A stretch of DNA of 64,000 nt from Synechococcus sp. CS-1329. Lineage in GTDB: Bacteria; Cyanobacteriota; Cyanobacteriia; PCC-6307; Cyanobiaceae. The DNA is taken from contig NZ_JAHLYS010000036.1 of assembly GCF_025128055.1 (NCBI RefSeq), positions 62,001 through 126,000 on the forward strand. Direction: 5' to 3'. Positions 30,316 through 39,665 of the stretch are shown here, in pieces; positions within the stretch are counted from its first letter, which is position 1, and the number at the start of each line of letters is the position of its first letter. The notes beneath the pieces were generated by a model. That model was given only the letters and a program-made list of their open reading frames with translations, had not been told where the DNA came from and did no database searches. The position numbers were made by a program, and so were the translations under genes.

Positions 30316-31299
30316 ATGACAAGCATCGGCCTGGCCCTGGGCAGCGGCGGTGCCAGGGGATGGGCCCACATCGGAGTGCTCCGTGCCCTGCAGGAGCAAG
30401 GGATCCGGATCGATGGGATCGCCGGCTCCAGCATCGGCGCCCTTGTGGGAGCGATGCACTGCGCCGATGAGCTCGACGACCTGGAGGACTTCATCCGGGA
30501 ATTGAGCTGGAAAGGCATGCTCAGCTACTTCGACATGGTCTTCCCCACCAGCGGCCTGCTCGATGGCAATAAGATCTATGCGTTGCTCTCAGAGCGCCTG
30601 CAGGAGATGAGGATCGAAGATTCAGACATCCCCTTCTGCTGTGTGACCACTGATCTGATCAACGGCAAAGAAGTGCAGCTCCGCTCAGGTTTGATGGTGG
30701 ATGCAGTCCGGGCCAGCATCTCAGTGCCGGGCATCTTCACACCATTCTGCGCTGGTGATCGTGTCCTGGCCGATGGCGGCCTCGTCAATCCAGTGCCGGT
30801 GGATGTGGTCAGGAGCATGGGGGCCGAGGTGGTGATCGCGGTGAATCTCAACAGCCCCGGCACCGGCTCTGAGGCGGAGCCGAGCGGCGAAGCGCAGGGA
30901 GCAACGCACAGAAAGGAGGCCGAAGAGTCTGGGGGTGGCCCTCACCCCAGAGCCAGCAGTGAGGCCTCAAAGCAGCGCAAGGAGTCGTTTCTGAAGAGCC
31001 TCGCAGAGCGCTACGAGAACCTGCAGGACAATCTTCAGGAGTCGTTGCAGGACAAGGTGGATCGGTGGTTCCCTGATCAGGATCCCTGCCCGAACATCTT
31101 CGAGGTGATCGGCCTGTCGCTCAACGTGATGGAGCAGCAGGTGACCCGCAGCCGCCTGGAGGAGCACACTCCCGACCTGCTGGTGCAGCCTCTGCTGGCC
31201 GACTTTGCCATCTTCGATTTTCACAAGGCTGATGCGATCATCCGCAAGGGTTACACCGCCATGAAGCAACAGATGCCGGCCCTGATGGAACTGCTCTGA
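30316..31299 (+). CDS. Patatin-like phospholipase (RssA/NTE type)
   Basis: This 327-aa serine lipase has a Ser-Asp dyad. The oxyanion loop GSGGARGWAH is at 9-18, the nucleophile Ser39 is in GSSIG (37-41), and catalytic Asp153 is in LADGGLVNPVPVD. The fold should therefore be active on membrane lipids or acyl esters. A charged, low-complexity insert (about 184-225, rich in E, G, S) interrupts the C-terminal part before a helical segment with repeated NLQ/SLQ. The start is uncertain (ATG 30316, or GTG 30283). It is 13 bp from the next gene, and two mechanosensitive channels flank the unit. Confidence 0.9.
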   Translation: MTSIGLALGSGGARGWAHIGVLRALQEQGIRIDGIAGSSIGALVGAMHCADELDDLEDFIRELSWKGMLSYFDMVFPTSGLLDGNKIYALLSERLQEMRIEDSDIPFCCVTTDLINGKEVQLRSGLMVDAVRASISVPGIFTPFCAGDRVLADGGLVNPVPVDVVRSMGAEVVIAVNLNSPGTGSEAEPSGEAQGATHRKEAEESGGGPHPRASSEASKQRKESFLKSLAERYENLQDNLQESLQDKVDRWFPDQDPCPNIFEVIGLSLNVMEQQVTRSRLEEHTPDLLVQPLLADFAIFDFHKADAIIRKGYTAMKQQMPALMELL

Positions 31300-31312
31300 T
31301 GGACCAGATCTG

Positions 31313-32452
31313 ATGGCGCTGCATCTGCTCGAGGCCCTGCGGGACAGCCTGGATTCCTGGTTTGAGCAGCAGAAGTCTCAGTTGGCAGAGGATCCGCTGG
31401 AGCCTCTGCCGCGGGAACGCAGCCTCGCCGTGCAGCGGCAGGTCGCTGGTCTCAACATCCCGGCGGCCCAGCTGACCTTTGTGCGCCAGGAGCTGGAGGA
31501 GGCGATCGCGGCCTGGCGCTCCGATCCCGACGCCTCCCATGTGCTGATCCTGCTCAGCCGGCCGGTGGACCCCATCGCCCCGGTGATCGAAGCGGCCCTG
31601 GCGGGGTGGACAGCACCGGTGGACGTGTGCCACACGCTGCTGCCCTGCCACCATCGGCCCGCGGATCCCCAGGCGACGGCGCTGATGCTCAGCGCCGCAC
31701 TGGAGGAGCCCCTGCCGTCTGGGGCCGGCGATGACGACACGGTGCTGCTGTGCCTGCCGAGCCTGGACCAGTGTTTTCTGCGCTGCATCAAGGGCTGGAG
31801 CGGGATCGGGCACCTGCGCGAGGTGATCCTGGAACGCCGCGACCGCTTCTGGCTGCTGGGCTGCAACGGCTGGGCCTGGAAATTCCTCGACCACGTCAGC
31901 CAGATCAACTCCTATTTCCCCGACGCCAGAACCCTGCCGGCCCTCACCGGCGACGACCTCAGGGACTGGCTGGCGCCGGTGAGCCACGACCTCGGTCTCG
32001 GCCGTGCCGCGGACGACCAGCCCAATGACGCTGGCGACGGGGAGCACTCCAAGACGGGTGCAGGCGAGACAGACCAGTGGGCCCAGCTGGCAGACCTGTC
32101 CCTGGGCAGCTTCAGGATCGCGGCTGAACTCTGGCTCGGGGCACTGCGACTGGACCCGGACAGCGAAGCGGGCCGCCTGCAGCAATCGAGGCCGGCACTG
32201 CCCACACTGCCGGCCCTGACGGATGAGGACCGCTACATCCTGCACAGCCTGTTGATCCACGGAGCCCTGCGCAGGGACCATCTCGCCTATGGCCTGGGGC
32301 TGCCCAGCCACCGCCTCCAGCCCCGCATCCAACGGCTGCTGGGCGAAGGGCTGCTGCGGCAATCAGCGGCGGAGCTGTGCGTGCAGCCCGGGCACTATCC
32401 CGCTCTGGTGAAGGAGCTGGCGAACAGCAATCTCTTCACCGGGGAGGCCTGA
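31313..32452 (+). CDS. ATPase-like winged-helix protein of the MscS operon
   Basis: The function is unknown. The 379-aa protein resembles the ATPase-like proteins I recall beside MscS channels: VLLCLPSLDQCFLRCIKGW looks like a Walker B strand region, then RRDRFWLLGCNGWAWKFLD (sensor-like) and ISQ-type helices. The C-terminal 75 residues (DEDRYILHSLLIHGALRRD onward) look like a winged helix. No Walker A (GxxxxGK[ST]) loop is present, so ATP hydrolysis is unlikely. A low-complexity acidic stretch (around 235-255) separates the halves. It is 13 bp after the patatin gene and 3 bp before the second MscS gene, a strong operon signal. The homology statement is from memory and needs a search. Confidence 0.6.
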   Translation: MALHLLEALRDSLDSWFEQQKSQLAEDPLEPLPRERSLAVQRQVAGLNIPAAQLTFVRQELEEAIAAWRSDPDASHVLILLSRPVDPIAPVIEAALAGWTAPVDVCHTLLPCHHRPADPQATALMLSAALEEPLPSGAGDDDTVLLCLPSLDQCFLRCIKGWSGIGHLREVILERRDRFWLLGCNGWAWKFLDHVSQINSYFPDARTLPALTGDDLRDWLAPVSHDLGLGRAADDQPNDAGDGEHSKTGAGETDQWAQLADLSLGSFRIAAELWLGALRLDPDSEAGRLQQSRPALPTLPALTDEDRYILHSLLIHGALRRDHLAYGLGLPSHRLQPRIQRLLGEGLLRQSAAELCVQPGHYPALVKELANSNLFTGEA

Positions 32453-32455
32453 GCG

Positions 32456-33334
32456 ATGGCTTGGCCCCTGCTCCACCCTGGTCTGCGCCCCGAGCTGCTG
32501 TTGGCGGCAGCGCAGGCTGAAACCAGCAGGCAGCGGATCCTGGCTGAGCTGACGCTGTGGAAGTCGATCAGCGCCGTCCTCGCGATCCTGCTGGCCTACG
32601 GAAGCATCGTCCTGATCGAGCGGCTGACCGTCTGGCTCTCCGAAAAGGTGGCCCGTCGCTACAGGCTGCTGATCAAGCAATCGCTGCCCTTCCTCAAGGG
32701 GCTGATCCTGGTGGTGACGGTGTCCCACCTGCTCGATCAGTTTCTGAATCTCAACCAGAACAACCTGCTGGCGCTGACAGGAACCCTGGCCGTGGCCCTC
32801 GGCTTTGCCTTCAAGGACTATGTGAGTTCGATCATTGCGGGGGTGGTCTCCCTGTTCGAGGCCTCCTATCGGGTGGGGGACCGGGTCAGGATCGGCGACC
32901 ACTACGGGGAAGTGGTGGGCTACGGATTGCGCAGCCTGCAACTGCTGACCCCCGACGACGACACCGTCACCATTCCCCACAACCTGCTCTGGACCGATCC
33001 GATCGCCAATGCCAACAGCGGCCACCTGGAGGCACAAGTGGCCACCGATGTGTATTTCGACCACAGGGTGGACGTGGATCTGGTGATGGAGATTCTCTAT
33101 CAGGCGGCCTACAGCAGCCAGTACACCCAGCTGCGCCTGCCTGTGGTTGTGGTGATGACTGAACACCTGTGGGGCACCCAGTTCAAGTTGCGCTCCTATC
33201 CCATTGATGCCCGTGATGAGTTCACCTACCAGACTGATCTGCTGAGGCGAGCCAAGCGAGCCTTTGCCCAGCATGATCTGCCCTATCCCTACCGCTCGCT
33301 GGCACTGCTCCAGCAGGCGGCAGCCAAAGGCTGA
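32456..33334 (+). CDS. MscS family mechanosensitive channel (second copy)
   Basis: This 292-aa channel has two N-terminal hydrophobic helices (WKSISAVLAILLAYGSIVLI and LPFLKGLILVVTVSHLL), the pore helix ALTGTLAVALGFAFKD, and YVSSIIAGVVSLFEASYRVG leading to the beta domain DRVRIGDHYGEVVGYGLR. It is distinct in sequence from the copy at 29454, especially in the N-terminal helices and the C-terminal cage, so the two are not a recent duplication. It begins 3 bp after the ATPase-like gene, which argues for coupled translation and a joint function. Confidence 0.92.
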   Translation: MAWPLLHPGLRPELLLAAAQAETSRQRILAELTLWKSISAVLAILLAYGSIVLIERLTVWLSEKVARRYRLLIKQSLPFLKGLILVVTVSHLLDQFLNLNQNNLLALTGTLAVALGFAFKDYVSSIIAGVVSLFEASYRVGDRVRIGDHYGEVVGYGLRSLQLLTPDDDTVTIPHNLLWTDPIANANSGHLEAQVATDVYFDHRVDVDLVMEILYQAAYSSQYTQLRLPVVVVMTEHLWGTQFKLRSYPIDARDEFTYQTDLLRRAKRAFAQHDLPYPYRSLALLQQAAAKG

Positions 33335-33428
33335 TCTGCAGCGGCCGTGAGTGTTGAAGATTTGCGAATTCCCGCACAAGCCCAGCCGCATAGATTCAGA
33401 ATTCTTCCACATACTGACTCATCGACAG

Positions 33429-34004
33429 GTGGTAACACGCGCCAAAAAGTTGACGCTACCGGAAGTCAGCGAACGGATCCAGGCACTGCTGAGTCAGTCG
33501 GCTCTAACAGAAGCTGATCTTCTGGCCTTCGCCAGGGCCGTGAATGGAAGTGACTTCAAAGTCCCACCGCCACCCAAACCAAAACCGGTGCCCAGGCCAA
33601 AGGCGCCCACCCTCGCGGAAGTCAAATCCGCCGTGCTGGCACATTTTGACTGCAAGACAGCCATGCAGCTGAAAAAGAACAAGAATTTCCAGATGTCGAT
33701 GACCGGAGACCAGATCATCCTCAAGAACAAAGAGGATTGGCTGAGGCTCTATCGCCGCTTCGTTGGTATCCCCAGCCATGAACGGGGGCTTGAAGCAGGG
33801 CCGACCGTCATCAACGGCATCGACGTGCTCAAGCATTTCCGGCCCTGGGTGGTGTTCGACCTGGATCCAAAAACCGCCAGCGCTGATGACGTGAGGGAAG
33901 CCTTTCGAGCCTTAATCAAGGTGCACCATCCTGACCACAACGGTGATCCCCGTGTGGCGGAACGCCTGCAGAAGATGAAAGATTCAGTCCTGGCCCTGAT
34001 GTGA
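33429..34004 (+). CDS. J-domain (DnaJ-like) protein
   Basis: The protein ends with a short J-domain: HFRPWVVFDLDPKTASADDV and REAFRALIKVHHPDHNGDP hold the HPD tripeptide that contacts Hsp70, then a short closing helix. Upstream are a basic N-terminus (TRAKKLTLPEVSERIQALLS), a proline/lysine linker (PPPPKPKPVPRPKAP) and a middle domain (VKSAVLAHFDCKTAMQLKKN, GDQIILKNKEDWLRLYRRFV). A C-terminal J-domain is unlike DnaJ itself and suggests a specialised Hsp70 adaptor. The start is uncertain: GTG at 33429 gives 191 aa, GTG at 33351 gives 217. An HNH-type gene follows after 47 bp. Confidence 0.7.
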   Translation: MVTRAKKLTLPEVSERIQALLSQSALTEADLLAFARAVNGSDFKVPPPPKPKPVPRPKAPTLAEVKSAVLAHFDCKTAMQLKKNKNFQMSMTGDQIILKNKEDWLRLYRRFVGIPSHERGLEAGPTVINGIDVLKHFRPWVVFDLDPKTASADDVREAFRALIKVHHPDHNGDPRVAERLQKMKDSVLALM

Positions 34005-34051
34005 GTTTAATACAGAGCTGAAGCCCTTACGACAACACTTCAACATCCAGC

Positions 34052-35095
34052 ATGCGCGACCTGTTAACGGATCGGGAAACAGCCAGGATTCTCGGCAAAA
34101 GAATTGATTCTCTCTACAAGATTGTCGATGCCTTTGATGCGCAGTCCGACGATGAGTGGGAGCTGGTGGAGGGTGAACACTTTGAGTTCACTGGAGCGCC
34201 TGTGGCTGCGGCCCAAGGCAAGCGCGCCCGGCGTTTCACGGAGGAGGGCATTGAAGCCCTGGCCCGTTACATCGAAACAAAGGAAAAGATAGGACTTCTG
34301 CGCTTACTCCGTGACCGGATCTTCAATGTGAAGCAAAAGCGCCGACAGATGCTGGTGTCACGGCGCATTACCCAGGAGTTCATGGAGATGGGCGATGACC
34401 TGGTGATTCGAGGCGAACTGGCCTTCGTGAGCCGTAAGACCACGGTGAGCATCCTCCAGACCAACTACCAGGGCTTGAGCAACTCCTGGAGTCGCTTGCG
34501 TTCTACTGGCACTGAAGATGGGGAAGAAGCTCTTGAGATCGATAAGGATTTTGTTGAGGCCGAAGCCAAGATCGTGCTGATCAGTCAGCGCGGCATCGCA
34601 CGAGTTGCTCGTGACATGCACAAAAACAGCCAGATCACCCCAGCGCGCAAAGCCTGGATCGAAGCGGTGGGCGATGTGGTGGAAACATGCTTCAACGCTG
34701 AAATCCGCCACCTGACCCAGGGATCAGATCTAGCCATCAAGCGAGCCAAGGGTGCTGCCGGGAATCGCTGCGAAGTGACCGGACAGAAGTCCTCAAGGCA
34801 GACGAAAGTGGACCTGGCCGGTCACCACCTGTTTGATCGCTGCAGCCGCCCAGACCTGGCAGATCTGAGCGATAACATCCTGGTGATCATTCCAGATCTG
34901 CATCAGGAGTTTCACAGCTGGAGGCCTGGAGCCTGCACCCCCAACGACTTTCTAACTTTCGCCGAAACCGTGCGCGCTGATCTCTTCGATCCTGTGAACT
35001 CCAGACAAATGAAACGACTGCAAACCTTGACCCGACGACTGAAACGGCTTCAACACGAACGGGAAGGGCAGCAGGTGAGGTATCACAGGAGTTGA
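34052..35095 (+). CDS. HNH-nuclease-like protein with N-terminal DNA-binding region
   Basis: The C-terminal part (240-290) fits an HNH/beta-beta-alpha nuclease: Cys240 in RCEVTGQ, the histidine pair in LAGHHLFDR (258-259), Asn275 in DNILVI and two histidines in LHQEFH (284, 288). Only one cysteine of the usual zinc pair is obvious, so the structural zinc may be partly lost. The N-terminus (LLTDRETARILGKRIDSLYK) resembles a small helix-turn-helix or phage-type DNA-binding segment. A middle segment is helical and charged. It follows the J-domain gene by 47 bp in the same direction, and the composition is lower in G+C than the core. Role unknown; DNA cleavage is inference. Confidence 0.68.
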   Translation: MRDLLTDRETARILGKRIDSLYKIVDAFDAQSDDEWELVEGEHFEFTGAPVAAAQGKRARRFTEEGIEALARYIETKEKIGLLRLLRDRIFNVKQKRRQMLVSRRITQEFMEMGDDLVIRGELAFVSRKTTVSILQTNYQGLSNSWSRLRSTGTEDGEEALEIDKDFVEAEAKIVLISQRGIARVARDMHKNSQITPARKAWIEAVGDVVETCFNAEIRHLTQGSDLAIKRAKGAAGNRCEVTGQKSSRQTKVDLAGHHLFDRCSRPDLADLSDNILVIIPDLHQEFHSWRPGACTPNDFLTFAETVRADLFDPVNSRQMKRLQTLTRRLKRLQHEREGQQVRYHRS

Positions 35096-35202
35096 GCAAA
35101 GAATCTTGCAGCGATGATTATCACGAACGCTCCACGATCATGCTGAGGCCATCCGCAGCAACGAGGCTACGCCGCGCCCAACTGCATGCTTTTATTAACT
35201 TT

Positions 35203-35697
35203 CTAGTAGGCACCTTGTGAATAGGTTAATTCATAACTGTGTGAATAGATCTCAAAGATGAGGCCGAAGGGATCTTCGACGTAGCACATCCTGTAGGGTT
35301 TTTCTCCGGGATAGTATTCGCGGATAGGCATCCTCTGCTTGCCGCCGTGTTCGACAATCTTTTTTACCAGTCCTTCAATATCTGGATCCTGAACGCAAAA
35401 GTGAAAAGTGCTCGTCTTCCAATACTCAAAGTCTTTTGGTGTTTCATTGTTTTTAAATTCAAACATTTCAACACCAATCTTATCACCTGTAGACATGTGC
35501 GCAATTTTAAACGAGCCCCAGCCCTCGCCGAATACATCGATACACATTTGCCCTATTGGGGTTCTTGACTCTTCAGTAATCACTGTTGGCTTCATTATAT
35601 GATACCAGCCCATCGCATCACTGTAAAACTGAGCCGCTTTCTCTACATCTGGGACAGAAATTCTGATATGCGAAAACGTTCTTGGATATGGGCTCAT
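35203..35697 (-). CDS. VOC (glyoxalase/bleomycin resistance) superfamily protein
   Basis: This 164-aa protein has two beta-alpha-beta-beta-beta modules: FSHIRISVPDVEKAAQFYSD with His10 near the start and STFHFCVQDPDIEGLVKKIV in the second half. The closing YVEDPFGLIFEIYSHSYE carries the usual acidic metal ligand. The substrate is unknown; lactoylglutathione lyase, dioxygenase or resistance roles all occur in the superfamily. It is clearly more A+T rich than the surrounding core genes, supporting recent transfer. A ribosome site (AGGA) lies before the ATG at 35697. It ends the accessory region next to thiC. Confidence 0.85.
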   Translation of the reverse strand: MSPYPRTFSHIRISVPDVEKAAQFYSDAMGWYHIMKPTVITEESRTPIGQMCIDVFGEGWGSFKIAHMSTGDKIGVEMFEFKNNETPKDFEYWKTSTFHFCVQDPDIEGLVKKIVEHGGKQRMPIREYYPGEKPYRMCYVEDPFGLIFEIYSHSYELTYSQGAY

Positions 35698-35799
35698 AGC
35701 TTATTCCTATCACTTGAAAATCAACAGTAGCTCGACGGGCCCGAAAACACTTCCCGAAGGAAAGGCCCTGGAGTATCCGCGGAACACTCTCGACATCAA

Positions 35800-35854
35800 G
35801 GCTGTCTGGGTGGGCCCCTGAGCCACTGGTGCATCACGCCCCACCCAGACAGCC
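35800..35854 (-). terminator. Long stem-loop directly 3' of thiC
   Basis: GGCTGTCTGGGTGGG (35800-35814) and CCCACCCAGACAGCC (35840-35854) form a perfect fifteen-pair stem with a 25-base loop, starting 8 bp past the thiC stop. No strong T-run follows on the minus strand, so it may be a processing or stability element rather than a pure intrinsic terminator. Bases in the loop (35819-35826) can also pair with 35858-35865 at the thiC stop. Confidence 0.6.
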
Positions 35855-35861
35855 CCCTGGC

Positions 35862-37491
<1,630 letters not shown>

Positions 37492-37528
37492 CGCTTAAAA
37501 CCTAGCAAGCCTGGCCGGAAACGGACTC

Positions 37529-38161
37529 TCAACCCTGCAGACCATTGAGAGCCGCCGCCACCACCCGATGGTCGGGATCCTGCTGCAGGCCGCTCAATGC
37601 CTGGCGCGCCGCCTCACTGATCTCCGTCTGCTGCGAGTTGGCGCCGGCATCCCGGACGATCCGGCCGAGAATCTCAGTTCCACCCACGCGCACACTGCCA
37701 TCGGTATCGGCGATGGCCATCTGGGCCAGCTCCAGCAGCACACCGGGCTCGATCTCCGCCTGCTCCGCCAGGGCCGAGAGGATGCTGCAACGCACCAGCC
37801 ACTGGTCGTCGGCCGCAAACGACTGGCGCAGCAGCGGCCAGGCCCGCTCCACCCCGTAACTGGCCAGGGCATTGGCGGCCTCGGCGCGCACATTGGCATC
37901 CTCATCGGCACTGAGGGCCGTCGTCAGGGCCTGCCAGCCCGCCTCGTTGCGCTTCACCCCCAGGCCCGCGCAGCTGATCGAGCGCACGATGAACGGTTCC
38001 TGCTCCAGGCCCAGCAGCAGCAGCGGCACCGCCTGCTCTGCCTCCAGCCGCCGCAGCCCCACCAGCGCCGGCAGGGCGCGGGATGGGTCGCCGGAGACGA
38101 TGGCCTCGCGAATCTGCTCGGGGTTCAGGCCAGCCGGGCTGGCGGAGTCTGGATCGGCCAT
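37529..38161 (-). CDS. HEAT-repeat protein
   Basis: This 210-aa helical protein consists of HEAT/PBS-lyase-type repeats from about residue 25: SRALPALVGLRRLEAEQAVP, FIVRSISCAGLGVKRNEAGW, ANVRAEAANALASYGVERAW, WLVRCSILSALAEQAEIEPG, and a repeat containing SVRVGGTEILGRIVRDAG. Related repeat proteins in cyanobacteria include phycobilin lyase subunits and assembly scaffolds, but no lyase signature is apparent. It is the last gene of the minus-strand run that begins at ruvB, 26 bp after the DUF3188-like gene. Confidence 0.82.
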   Translation of the reverse strand: MADPDSASPAGLNPEQIREAIVSGDPSRALPALVGLRRLEAEQAVPLLLLGLEQEPFIVRSISCAGLGVKRNEAGWQALTTALSADEDANVRAEAANALASYGVERAWPLLRQSFAADDQWLVRCSILSALAEQAEIEPGVLLELAQMAIADTDGSVRVGGTEILGRIVRDAGANSQQTEISEAARQALSGLQQDPDHRVVAAALNGLQG

Positions 38162-38187
38162 GGCCTCAGCTCAGGGGTGGAGTGAGT

Positions 38188-38463
38188 TCACCCTCCCACG
38201 CCGTTCACGCGACCGCCACCGGGGGCCTGAGGTGTGGCCTGCTGCAGCGCCTCCAGCAGGCTGCGCCGCCGCCGGGCCCGGCGCACACCGCTGCTCACCA
38301 GCAACCCGCTGCCGATCAGCAGGGCCGGCACCGCCTCGAGCCGCTGGTGGCCACTGCGGGAAGCCAGGCTCACCAGCGCCAGCAGGATCAGCAGCGGGGC
38401 CGAGAGGGCCAGCAGCGTCCTCAGGGCCGGGTGGGAGCCACTCAAGCCTGGCGCTCCATCCAC
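38188..38463 (-). CDS. DUF3188-like small membrane protein
   Basis: The 91-aa product has two hydrophobic segments, TLLALSAPLLILLALVSLAS and LEAVPALLIGSGLLVSSGV, followed by a basic cluster RRARRRRSLLEAL that should stay in the cytoplasm. This matches my memory of the cyanobacterial DUF3188 family; its function is unknown. The start is uncertain: ATG at 38463 overlaps the upstream M20 gene by 22 bp, while a TTG at 38445 would overlap its stop by 4 bp (TTGA). It lies in an operon with the M20 hydrolase and HEAT gene. Confidence 0.7.
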   Translation of the reverse strand: MDGAPGLSGSHPALRTLLALSAPLLILLALVSLASRSGHQRLEAVPALLIGSGLLVSSGVRRARRRRSLLEALQQATPQAPGGGRVNGVGG

Positions 38464-39665
38464 AGCAGCAGGCTGAGGGTGAGCACCTGCACGCCCACGG
38501 CCAGGGACCCTTCATCGGGATTGAAAGCGCCGTTGTGCAGGGGCGCACAGCCCTCGGCTCCCGCCACCCCCAGACGGAACATCGTGCCCGGTGCGGCGCT
38601 GAGCAGCTGGGCGAAATCCTCAGCCCCCAGGGACGGTTGGTCGAGCCGCAGCACCTGCTGGCGACCCATCAACGCCTGGGCGGCCTCTTCGACGATGTCG
38701 GTGAGATCGGGGTCGTTGTGCACCGGCGGCGAAATGCAGCGGTAGCGCACACGGGCCTCGCCGCCGTAACCCCGGCAGATGGCATGCACCGTGTCCTCGA
38801 TCCAGCCCGGCAGCTCGGCGTGGACGGTGGTGTCCAGGCAGCGGACGGTGCCCAGCAGGCGCACATGGTCGGCGATCACGTTGAACGCCTTGCCCCCTTC
38901 GATCCGCCCGAAGCTCACCACCACCGGGTGCAGGGCATCGAGCCGACGGCTGATCGCCTCCTGCAGACCGCTCACCACCCGGGCCGCGATCCAGATCGCA
39001 TCAGTGGACTGGTGGGGCCTGGCCCCGTGTCCCCCTTCCCCCAGCACCTCCACCTCCAGCTCGCCGGCGGCGGCGGTGAGGCTGCCGCTGCGCACGCCGA
39101 TCGTTCCCACCTCCAGGCTGGGGAACACATGCAGCCCGAACAGGGCCTGCACCCCCTCCATGGCGCCATCGGCCAGCATCCAGGCCGCCCCCTGGGCCGT
39201 CTCCTCCGCCGGCTGAAACAGCAGCCGCACCCGCGCGCGCAGCTGGTTCGCCAGCGGTGCCAGCAGCCGCGCCACACCGAGCCCCACAGCGGTGTGCAGA
39301 TCGTGGCCGCAGGCATGCATCAACCCCTGCTGGCTGGAGGCGAAGGGCAGGCCGGTGCGTTCCTCCACCGGCAGGGCATCCATATCCACCCGCACGGCCA
39401 CCAGCGGCGCGTCGAGGGGGCCCAGCTCGCCCACCACACCGGTGCGGCCCACGCCTTCGCGCACCTGCCAACCGAGCAGGCGCAGTTCACCGGCCACCAG
39501 GGCCGCCGTCTGGTGTTCAGCGCCGCTCAGCTCGGGGTGGGCATGGACATGGCGGCGCAGACCGATCAGCTCGGGCGTGGCCTGCTCCAGGGCCCGAGCC
39601 AGATCCAGCCGCTGCCACAGCTCCGCCGCGGTGCCGCTGGGACGGGGTGGGGCGGCAGAACTCAT
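38442..39665 (-). CDS. M20 family metallopeptidase / amidohydrolase
   Basis: This 407-aa zinc hydrolase resembles N-acyl-amino-acid or IAA-amino-acid amidohydrolases. Metal and catalytic motifs are RVDMDALPVEE, MHACGHDLHTAVGLG and LFQPAEETAQGA; the dimerisation lid domain includes GEGGHGARPHQSTDAI. The last ligand histidine is expected in the C-terminal CAPLHNGAFNPDEGSL. The substrate is unknown. The ATG at 39665 overlaps the TPR gene stop (ATGA), so translation is probably coupled. An open frame extends to 39740 but would run deep into that gene. Confidence 0.9.
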   Translation of the reverse strand: MSSAAPPRPSGTAAELWQRLDLARALEQATPELIGLRRHVHAHPELSGAEHQTAALVAGELRLLGWQVREGVGRTGVVGELGPLDAPLVAVRVDMDALPVEERTGLPFASSQQGLMHACGHDLHTAVGLGVARLLAPLANQLRARVRLLFQPAEETAQGAAWMLADGAMEGVQALFGLHVFPSLEVGTIGVRSGSLTAAAGELEVEVLGEGGHGARPHQSTDAIWIAARVVSGLQEAISRRLDALHPVVVSFGRIEGGKAFNVIADHVRLLGTVRCLDTTVHAELPGWIEDTVHAICRGYGGEARVRYRCISPPVHNDPDLTDIVEEAAQALMGRQQVLRLDQPSLGAEDFAQLLSAAPGTMFRLGVAGAEGCAPLHNGAFNPDEGSLAVGVQVLTLSLLLWMERQA

